This document shows, one piece after another, positions 7,776-14,680 of a stretch of DNA of 16,880 nt; positions within the stretch are counted from its first letter, which is position 1; the number at the start of each line of letters is the position of its first letter. Source of the DNA: Pirellulaceae bacterium. Lineage in GTDB: Bacteria; Planctomycetota; Planctomycetia; Pirellulales; Pirellulaceae. Where the stretch lies: contig JABDKS010000199.1 of assembly GCA_013002105.1 (NCBI GenBank), forward strand, positions 1-16,880, read 5' to 3'. The notes beneath the pieces were generated by a model. That model saw nothing but the letters and a program-made list of their open reading frames with translations, was not told the origin of the DNA and did no database searches. The translations under genes were made by a program, and so were the position numbers.

Positions 7776-8090
7776 TTCGTTGGAAACGAATTCCTGTCAA
7801 CCGTTAGAAAGTCGCCTTGTCGCAGCGTCGAAAGCTCGGCTGACTTTTGTGACGAGACGCGGAATTGTAAAGCAATTTTTTAGATTACAGCAATTCATGG
7901 ACCAAAATAATGTGAGGCGAACATTGAGTTTCATGAGCAGCCAAAACGGAAGACATTGTGTTCGTGAAGGATTGATGAAAATGTCGAGTGCGAGCCCCTG
8001 CTGGCACGCGCGATGCTCGTGCTTGATGTCACGAGGACATTGGGTCCCATCGAAACAACTGCTCATGTATCGAAATCGAAAGGCTCGCCA
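7776..8090. other. Spacer upstream of the pyruvate kinase gene
   Basis: The first ~80 bases continue the flank shared with relic A. An inverted repeat CTCGTG/CACGAG (8016-8021, 8030-8035; 8-base loop) lies 55 bases before the pyruvate kinase start and might be a regulatory hairpin. In-frame ATG 8013 would add 26 residues to pyruvate kinase but has no ribosome binding site. No other gene is supported. Confidence 0.4.
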
Positions 8091-10058
8091 ATGACGGGTT
8101 CGTCAACCTCCGAGGAGAAAGACGTGCAGCCAAGAGGTGAAACAGAAGGCTTTCGTGGTGATTGGGCCAGCGCTGAGATTCAAAAGTTGCTCGATCAAAT
8201 GCTGTCGCTTCGAGATCACATCTGCCAAGCCGAGCGAGACTACGCCGGGCGGATTGAGAAATTGATCGACAATCGCAAGGCGAGCGCGAAAAACTTGGTC
8301 CAATACGTCGCGCTTCGACAACAGGACCTCCGATCGCTTCAAGAGGATTTGCTTCGCCGCGGCTTGTCGTCGCTAGGGCGTTGTGAATCAAATGTCCATG
8401 CGACATTGAACTGTGTGATTGACGTTCTGTGCCGGCTTTCCGGGCAGAGTCCGTGTTCATTCGCGCCGGTCGAAGTCAGTTTCTCGAAAAGTCGCGAGCT
8501 TCTGAAACGGGCCACCGACGCACTGTTTGGTCATCAACCTGGGATCGGAGCCGCACATATTATGGTCACGATGCCGAGCGAAGCTGCGCGGGATCGCACA
8601 CTCATTTCTGGCTTGGTCGCGCAAGGGATGGACTGCATGCGAATTAATTGCGCTCATGATCAGCCCTCAGAATGGCAGCAAATGATCGTGAATTTGCGAC
8701 ACGCATGCGGAGAACAACACCGAGAATGCAAGGTTTTGATGGATCTTGCTGGCCCCAAGTTGCGAACCGGTCCGATTGAACAGGGGCCCGCCGTGGTCAA
8801 ATGGCGTCCCAGGCGAGACAAACTTGGTCGCGTCATGACGTCGGCGCGGATTTGGCTGCGCGAAGAGGGCTCGACAGTTTCGCCGCCGCTGCCGGCAACT
8901 GCCTCGATTCCCGTTGCCGCTGAGTGGTTCAAAGACTTGCGGCCAGGCGACCAGGTTCGCTTTGACGATGCACGCGGCCGGCACCGAGTCATTCGAATTG
9001 TCGGACGAACATCGCGAGGTGTTTGGGGCGAAACTGATAAGACGGCTTACGTCGTCCCGAACACCAAAATTTTTCGCCGGTCAAGCGATGGCACGTCATC
9101 GTCCGAACCTGGCCGGATCGGCGCGATTGGTCCGTCGGAGCAATCAATTGTGTTGCATCAAGGTGACCGACTGATCCTAGGCGATAGCGAAACCCTCGGA
9201 TCACTAGCGAAGTACGATCAAGACGGACAAGTGATCTTTCCAGCGACCATCGGATGCACGCTTCCAGAGGTCTTTCGGGATCTAAAACGGGGCGATCGTG
9301 TGCTGTTGGATGACGGAAAGATTGCGGCATCCGTCGAGCAGATCGATCAGCAATACGCTGAGTTGACCGTGATCTCGGCCAGCCCGACGGGAACGAAATT
9401 AAGATCCGACAAGGGAATCAATCTGCCCGATACGCGTCTGCATCTAGATGCGTTGACGAAAAGAGACATTGCCGATCTCCAGTTCGTCGTCGAGCATGCG
9501 GACATGGTCGGATATTCGTTCGTGCGAACTGCGGAGGACGTGGAGCAGTTGCAAAGTGAACTGGCGCGTCTCGGCCGCCCCGAAATGCCGATCGTATTGA
9601 AAATTGAGAATCGACAGGCTTTTGACCACTTGCCGTCACTTTTGTTGACTGCAATGCGCAGTCCAATCAGCGGCGTGATGATCGCGCGAGGCGATCTTGC
9701 TGTGGAACTTGGCTGGCAGCGTTTGGCCGAAGTTCAGGAAGAGATTTTGTGGATGTGCGAGGCTGCGCACATGCCCGTCATTTGGGCGACTCAAGTTTTG
9801 GACAACCTGGCAAAAACGGGGATTCCATCGCGGGCCGAAATTACCGATGCGGCGATGAGTGTGCGAGCCGAATGCGTCATGCTCAACAAAGGTCCGCATA
9901 TTCTTGAGGCCGTTCGACTGTTGGTCGATATCCTCGGTCGAATGCAAGATCATCAGATCAAAAAGCGCCCGTTGCTGAGACGACTGCATCTAGCCGATGA
10001 CCTGATGCCTACCGAGATCGCAAAACCAGCGATGACCGCCATGGCCGACTTACGATGA
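8091..10058 (+). CDS. pyk: Pyruvate kinase, N-terminally extended, lacking the C-terminal domain
   Basis: This enzyme converts phosphoenolpyruvate and ADP to pyruvate and ATP in the cytoplasm. Numbered from ATG 8091 (655 residues): 1-150 is a helical, probably coiled-coil extension (RDHICQAERDY, QYVALRQQDLRSLQEDLLRR). The barrel starts at MVTMPSEAARD (158), with RINCAHD (R184), DLAGPKLRT (218-226), KIEN (K504, E506), ARGDLAVE (D535) and WATQVLDNL. These correspond to the catalytic lysine and metal-binding Glu/Asp of pyruvate kinases. The B-domain region is enlarged, with two similar segments at 282-293 and 397-409. The C-terminal regulatory domain is absent. The start is uncertain: ATG 8091 has AAAGG seven bases upstream, whereas GTG 8124 has a stronger GAGGAG, and ATG 8013 has none. 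It overlaps the next gene by ATGA. Family membership is sure; catalytic activity is likely. Confidence 0.9.
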   Translation: MTGSSTSEEKDVQPRGETEGFRGDWASAEIQKLLDQMLSLRDHICQAERDYAGRIEKLIDNRKASAKNLVQYVALRQQDLRSLQEDLLRRGLSSLGRCESNVHATLNCVIDVLCRLSGQSPCSFAPVEVSFSKSRELLKRATDALFGHQPGIGAAHIMVTMPSEAARDRTLISGLVAQGMDCMRINCAHDQPSEWQQMIVNLRHACGEQHRECKVLMDLAGPKLRTGPIEQGPAVVKWRPRRDKLGRVMTSARIWLREEGSTVSPPLPATASIPVAAEWFKDLRPGDQVRFDDARGRHRVIRIVGRTSRGVWGETDKTAYVVPNTKIFRRSSDGTSSSEPGRIGAIGPSEQSIVLHQGDRLILGDSETLGSLAKYDQDGQVIFPATIGCTLPEVFRDLKRGDRVLLDDGKIAASVEQIDQQYAELTVISASPTGTKLRSDKGINLPDTRLHLDALTKRDIADLQFVVEHADMVGYSFVRTAEDVEQLQSELARLGRPEMPIVLKIENRQAFDHLPSLLLTAMRSPISGVMIARGDLAVELGWQRLAEVQEEILWMCEAAHMPVIWATQVLDNLAKTGIPSRAEITDAAMSVRAECVMLNKGPHILEAVRLLVDILGRMQDHQIKKRPLLRRLHLADDLMPTEIAKPAMTAMADLR

Positions 10059-12583
10059 TCACCAAGCAAACCCAGTTTCGTCGCGATCTACCCGATTCGC
10101 TGTCAGATCTCGTCGATTTGGCATACGACTTACGCTGGAATAATTGCACCGCGGCACGCACCATTTGGTGGCATCTCGATCCCACGGTCTGGCAGCGTAC
10201 CGAGAACCCATTGCTGGTGTTACGGTCGGCAAAGCAAGAGCGGTTCGATTCCTTGACAAATGAAGGGACGGCGCAACGCGCGTTGGAGTCGTGGCGTCGC
10301 GAAGTGAGTGCCTACTACAACCGCGAGCCCGCGTTTGCGAAGCGCGATAATAGTCAGGCACTGCAAAGAGTTGCTTATTTCAGCATGGAATTTGGGCTCG
10401 GTGAGTCGCTGCCAATTTACTCAGGCGGATTAGGGATGCTGGCCGGTGACCACCTGAAAACCGCCAGCGATCTTGGTGTTCCGTTGGTTGCAGTCGGTTT
10501 GCTCTACCAACAAGGTTACTTTCGCCAGGTCATTGGCGCCGATGGAGAGCAGTTGGAAGCGTATCCATTTAACGATCCAGGTTCGCTACCGATTCGGCCT
10601 GTGGCCGATGAAGATGGTCGATGGCGGCGCGTCGAGTTGCCTTTGCCGGGCCGGTTGCTTTCGCTGAAAGTGTGGGAAGCGAGGGTGGGTCGTGTAAGAC
10701 TTTACCTGCTGGATTCCAATGATGAAATGAACACGGCTTGGGACCGCGGCATCACCGCCCAGTTGTACGATGCAGGTCGCGACAAACGCTTGTTGCAAGA
10801 GCTTGTTCTGGGAGTTGGCGGTTGGTATCTGATCGAACAATTTGGAATCGATGTTGACGTTTGCCATCTGAACGAAGGGCATGCTGCGTTCGCTGTCTTC
10901 GCACGCGCGGCAGGATTCGCAAGCAAGCACGGCCTGCCGCTCCGGGTCGCCTTCACCGCAACACGGGCCGGCAACCTGTTCACGACCCACACGCCGGTGG
11001 AAGCTGCGTTCGACTGCTTTGATCCAAATCTGCTGGCCAAGTACGCACAACCATTTTTGGATAACGTTGGGCTGGATTTTGAGACCCTGCTCCGATTGGG
11101 ACGACGCAATCCAAGCGATCAAACCGAACCATTTAATATGGCGTGGCTCGCGATGCGCGGTTGTGGTCAAGTCAACGCAGTCAGTGAACTGCACGGTGCC
11201 GTCAGCCGCGATTTGTTTGGCATGATGTTTCCGCGTTGGCCTCGAACACAGGTTCCCGTCCGTGCGATCACCAATGGTGTGCATGTGCCAACCTGGGCAT
11301 CGCAGCGGGCGTCAAAAATCTGGAGTGACGACAGTGACTGTCCACTGTGGCTCGATGCCTTGGACCAAGTAGCCGATCCGGTTCGGAAACGGTCGCCGCA
11401 AGAGCTCTGGACTTTCCGTACGGAGCAACGCCACGCTTTGCTGCGGTATGTCGAAGATCGATACCTGATGCAACTGAAGCAGCAAGGACGAGAAGTTCCA
11501 GCACCAGGTTCGCTTCTGGATCCCAACGTTCTGACGATCGGATTTGCACGGCGATTTGCTACCTACAAACGAGCCGGTTTGCTGCTCTCGGATCCCGACC
11601 GATTGAAGCGGATTCTGCTGAACCAGCAACATCCAGTCCAACTGTTGGTTGCGGGAAAAGCGCATCCGAATGACGGCTACGGCAAGGCCTTCGTTCAACA
11701 GATGAATCAATTCTTTGCCGATCCAAGTCTCGGCCATCGGGCAATCTTTTTGGAAGATTATGACATGCTGCTGGGACAGCATTTGGTCGCCGGCGTCGAT
11801 GTCTGGTTGAACACTCCCCTGCGTCCCAACGAAGCATGCGGGACAAGCGGCATGAAAGTGTTGGTAAACGGAGGCCTGAACGTTTCGGTTCTGGACGGTT
11901 GGTGGGACGAGGCGGTTGATCCCAATAGTCCTGACAACCAACCTGGCTGGATCGTCGGTACGCGGCAATCGGGATCCGTTGATGAAGTCAATCGTCGAGA
12001 CGCAGCCAGTCTGTATGAATTACTCGAGCAGAAGGTGATTCCAGAATTCTACGACCGTGATCAAGACGGTATTCCGCATCGATGGGTGGAACGCGTCAAA
12101 AAAAGCATGACGGAACTGACGCCGCAGTTTAGCGCAACGCGAATGATGCATCAGTATATCGATCAAGCCTATCTTCCCGCAGCATGCCAATTCGCAAACC
12201 GGTCCGCGGATGATGCGAAAGTTGCAAGCGACATCCTACGGTGGAGCGATCAGATAAATGCGCATTGGAATCATGTCCGCGTGGGGCAAGTCCGGCATTG
12301 GGAGGACGAGCAGTACCAGCATGTCAGCGCCGAATGTTGGCTTGATGACCTTACGCCCGACGCGATTCGTGTCGAGATGTATGCAGAGTCCAGTACTGCT
12401 GACACTCCGAGCACGGTCGAGATGGAGTGCACACGCGAACTTCCAGGATCAGTCAATGGATTTCTTTTCAGCGTCAAAATCAATCATGACCGTCCCCTCA
12501 GTGACTTTACTGTACGTGTGATTCCTTATCACCCGCTCGCTAACGTGCCAATCGAAAACCAGCGCATTGTGTGGCAATCTTAG
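10055..12583 (+). CDS. glgP: Alpha-glucan phosphorylase, DUF3417-containing type (GT35)
   Basis: This 842-residue PLP enzyme of the distant phosphorylase branch carries an N-terminal DUF3417 domain (about 10-100; LVDLAYDLRWNNCTAARTIW). Core motifs are RVAYFSMEFGLGESLPIYSG, GGLGMLAGDHLKTASDLGVP, YQQGYFRQVI, VCHLNEGHAAF, FTTHTPVEA, TNGVHVPTW, FARRFATYKRAGLLL and EACGTSGMKVLVNGG, with the PLP lysine at K601. It should phosphorolyse alpha-glucan to glucose-1-phosphate, possibly on shorter maltodextrins. Its ATG overlaps the stop of pyruvate kinase (ATGA, 10055-10058), so the two are translationally coupled, joining glucan breakdown to the last step of glycolysis. Its sequence differs clearly from the classical phosphorylase at 700-3183, so the two are different subfamilies and not a recent duplication. 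Members of this branch are sometimes annotated as glycosyltransferase or maltodextrin phosphorylase. Confidence 0.95.
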   Translation: MITKQTQFRRDLPDSLSDLVDLAYDLRWNNCTAARTIWWHLDPTVWQRTENPLLVLRSAKQERFDSLTNEGTAQRALESWRREVSAYYNREPAFAKRDNSQALQRVAYFSMEFGLGESLPIYSGGLGMLAGDHLKTASDLGVPLVAVGLLYQQGYFRQVIGADGEQLEAYPFNDPGSLPIRPVADEDGRWRRVELPLPGRLLSLKVWEARVGRVRLYLLDSNDEMNTAWDRGITAQLYDAGRDKRLLQELVLGVGGWYLIEQFGIDVDVCHLNEGHAAFAVFARAAGFASKHGLPLRVAFTATRAGNLFTTHTPVEAAFDCFDPNLLAKYAQPFLDNVGLDFETLLRLGRRNPSDQTEPFNMAWLAMRGCGQVNAVSELHGAVSRDLFGMMFPRWPRTQVPVRAITNGVHVPTWASQRASKIWSDDSDCPLWLDALDQVADPVRKRSPQELWTFRTEQRHALLRYVEDRYLMQLKQQGREVPAPGSLLDPNVLTIGFARRFATYKRAGLLLSDPDRLKRILLNQQHPVQLLVAGKAHPNDGYGKAFVQQMNQFFADPSLGHRAIFLEDYDMLLGQHLVAGVDVWLNTPLRPNEACGTSGMKVLVNGGLNVSVLDGWWDEAVDPNSPDNQPGWIVGTRQSGSVDEVNRRDAASLYELLEQKVIPEFYDRDQDGIPHRWVERVKKSMTELTPQFSATRMMHQYIDQAYLPAACQFANRSADDAKVASDILRWSDQINAHWNHVRVGQVRHWEDEQYQHVSAECWLDDLTPDAIRVEMYAESSTADTPSTVEMECTRELPGSVNGFLFSVKINHDRPLSDFTVRVIPYHPLANVPIENQRIVWQS

Positions 12584-12832
12584 GTCGGCAATGCGAGAGT
12601 TTGAAATCCTTCACGAAGTCGTCCAATCAACAAAGGGCTGCACGTAAAAAGTGATCAATGCGGTTTGCCGCGACATTGGAGACTGTCGGTTGCGGGGTCT
12701 TATCACTCTCGTGATGGCGGTGAACATCATTGACTTTGGGGTGACCAAATTCGAGTGCAAATGGTATAAACGATTTCGGCCGTCGCGAAGCCAATGTGTG
12801 CATGAATGTTGCTTCAATGGCGGATGGGGGGA

Positions 12833-12885
12833 AACCGCACAGACGAAAACCGCACAGACGAAAACCGCACAGACGAAACTGCACA
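12833..12885. repeat. 15-bp tandem repeat, three perfect copies plus a degenerate partial
   Basis: AACCGCACAGACGAA starts at 12833, 12848 and 12863 with no change between copies, followed by a decayed partial copy (ACTGCACA). It sits about 120 bases before the aldolase start. Perfect identity indicates a young slippage array. It is unrelated in unit to the 14-bp array at 21-90, although both are rich in GAAACC-like words. Confidence 0.95.
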
Positions 12886-12904
12886 ATCAGAGACGGTCCG
12901 GATC

Positions 12905-12953
12905 ACAGTCGACGACTGTCTGTTTTGACCGGGCGCACGACGTGCGGTGCCTA
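12905..12953 (+). promoter_or_regulatory. Candidate aldolase promoter with two GAC-centred inverted repeats
   Basis: ACAGTC-GAC-GACTGT (12905-12919) and CGCAC-GAC-GTGCG (12934-12946) are inverted repeats with the same three-base centre, 28 bases apart centre to centre. A TTGACC -35-like box (12925-12930) lies between them, with a poor -10 (TGCCTA, 12948-12953) at 17-base spacing. Placement suits an operator, but the promoter call is weak. Confidence 0.25.
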
Positions 12954-13004
12954 ATCAAAAGCGAAGAGTTTTACTAATTAAGCCAACCTTTTTGGAGACA
13001 GGAA

Positions 13005-14075
13005 ATGTCGGGAACACTTCAAATGTCGGCGTCAGTGACAGATTTGCTCGGCGAAGACGCGGGATTCTTGCTTGACCACCAATGCCAGGCGATATCGAAA
13101 GAAGCATTGCATTTGCCGTCGCCCGATGTCGTCGAGCGGATCTACGCGATGAGTGACCGCAAGCCGAGAGTTCTGGTTAACTTGCAACGCATCTTCGGAC
13201 ATGGTCGGTTGAAAGATTCCGGCTACGTATCGATTCTTCCGGTCGACCAAGGCATTGAGCATTCCGGCGGCGCTTCGTTTGCTCCCAATCCAGCGTATTT
13301 TGATCCGGAGAATATTGTCAAACTGGCGATCGAAGGCGGCTGCAACGCGGTTGCGTCCACGTTTGGGGTGTTGGGAATCGTTGCCAAAAAGTACTCCCAC
13401 AAAATTCCGTTTATCGTGAAGATTAATCACAACCAACTGCTGACGTATCCGAACACGTTTGACCAAGTGATGTTTGGTAGCGTGCAACGAGCCTATGACA
13501 TGGGCGCGGCGGCGGTCGGTGCGACGATTTATTTTGGTTCACCTGAATCGAATCGTCAAATTGTTGAGGTGGCTCAAGCATTCGAACATGCCCACGAACT
13601 TGGCATGGCGACGATCCTGTGGTGCTACTTGCGAAACAGCGCCTTCAAGGCCGACAAAGATTATCACGTGGCCGCTGATCTCACCGGCCAAGCCAACCAT
13701 CTGGGAGTAACGATTCAAGCGGACATCATCAAACAGAAGCTTCCGGAGAATAATGGCGGATACAATGCGGTGAAATTTGGAAAAACATCACCGCTGGTCT
13801 ATGACGATTTAACGACTGATCATCCGATCGATCTGTGTCGATACCAGGTCGCGAATTGTTACATGGGGCGTTGCGGCTTGATCAATTCGGGAGGGGCGTC
13901 CAGCGGCGCTGGCGACCTGGCTCAAGCCGTGAAAACCGCGGTCATCAACAAACGTGCTGGCGGCATGGGACTGATCAGCGGCCGCAAAGCGTTTCAGCGG
14001 CCAATGGATGAAGGAGTCGCATTGCTGAACGCGATTCAGAACGTTTATCTGGATGCCGAAGTAACGGTCGCGTAA
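13005..14075 (+). CDS. fbaB: Fructose-bisphosphate aldolase class I (FbaB/DhnA type)
   Basis: This enzyme cleaves fructose-1,6-bisphosphate to dihydroxyacetone phosphate and glyceraldehyde-3-phosphate through a lysine Schiff base, in glycolysis and, reversed, in gluconeogenesis. At 356 residues it has the usual length of the bacterial DhnA/archaeal aldolase family. Motifs: [70 protein letters not shown] (K243 is the most likely Schiff-base lysine, by position in this motif), [14 protein letters not shown] and [18 protein letters not shown] 13005 follows GGAGACAGG about five bases upstream. The first ~45 residues precede the barrel. It stands alone as a transcription unit, with spacers of 421 and 605 bases on its sides. 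Confidence 0.96.
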   Translation: MSGTLQMSASVTDLLGEDAGFLLDHQCQAISKEALHLPSPDVVERIYAMSDRKPRVLVNLQRIFGHGRLKDSGYVSILPVDQGIEHSGGASFAPNPAYFDPENIVKLAIEGGCNAVASTFGVLGIVAKKYSHKIPFIVKINHNQLLTYPNTFDQVMFGSVQRAYDMGAAAVGATIYFGSPESNRQIVEVAQAFEHAHELGMATILWCYLRNSAFKADKDYHVAADLTGQANHLGVTIQADIIKQKLPENNGGYNAVKFGKTSPLVYDDLTTDHPIDLCRYQVANCYMGRCGLINSGGASSGAGDLAQAVKTAVINKRAGGMGLISGRKAFQRPMDEGVALLNAIQNVYLDAEVTVA

Positions 14076-14680
14076 CGAGAGCCTGGTGATCGATTCATCG
14101 CGTGCGGTCAAAACTGAAACGAGCACGGTGGCCAAAATTCACTGTGCTTCCTTGCGTGGTAAGCCTGGGTTGTCGGCCGCGACCGATGTCGATTTTGGTC
14201 AGTGGTCGAATCAATACTGGTCGAATCGTTCTCTGTCTTGTTAATCAAGAGAGAAGGTGTCGTTTCGCAAAGTCAAATGTTGCATCCGATGACACCATCG
14301 CGTTAATCGAATGCAAAACAGTTCGTGGGCGTTTCGTTCGCACACGACCCAGCCCGAACCGGACGGATTTGACGTAATTCGCTGCCAACACTAATCTTGT
14401 CTGAAACGGTCGAGCCGAGAGTTGTCTGCATCAAGTTCGTTCCGGGGAGATCAGTCGCCGAACAACCTGGTGGATTATTGAGGTTCGAACCTCGGTTACG
14501 CGAACGATTCTGGGCAGGTTGATTGATGAATGCTCAAATGGCACACTTGATTTTGATGAGCGTGCGATACAGGAGCATCGCCAGTAGCCGAAGAATGGAC
14601 GCGACGCCAATTCGCACGGATCAAATACGAGTGAACCGCGGAATCTCGCGAGTTTATTTAGACGACAGCGCTGCGACGCA
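14076..14680. other. 605-bp spacer between aldolase and the GNAT-cNMP gene
   Basis: No supported gene. A perfect 14-bp palindrome, GAGGTTCGAACCTC, lies at 14480-14493, and TGGTCGAATC occurs twice 15 bases apart (14203 and 14218). The promoter of the downstream gene should be here but is not obvious. Confidence 0.4.
14480..14493. repeat. Perfect 14-bp palindrome GAGGTTCGAACCTC
   Basis: It is self-complementary over all 14 bases, 188 bases before the GNAT-cNMP start. It could be an operator for a dimeric regulator. It resembles a tRNA T-arm but lacks the seven-base loop geometry and the rest of a tRNA. Confidence 0.5.

Larger units (their letters stand above)
12584..13004. other. 421-bp spacer upstream of the aldolase gene
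   Basis: It holds a 15-bp tandem repeat (12833-12877) and two short inverted repeats next to a possible -35 box (12905-12953). Minus-strand frames across the repeat read as FVCAV or RLCGF units and have no other protein character. No terminator for the phosphorylase gene was found. Confidence 0.4.

Noticed and set aside
12627..12884. Two minus-strand frames reading FVCAV/RLCGF repeats
   Set aside because: The protein repeats are a by-product of the 15-bp DNA array (divisible by three); the rest of each frame lacks coding character and a ribosome binding site.
14480..14493. tRNA T-arm-like GAGGTTCGAACCTC
   Set aside because: The palindrome leaves a six-base loop instead of seven, and no cloverleaf can be built around it.
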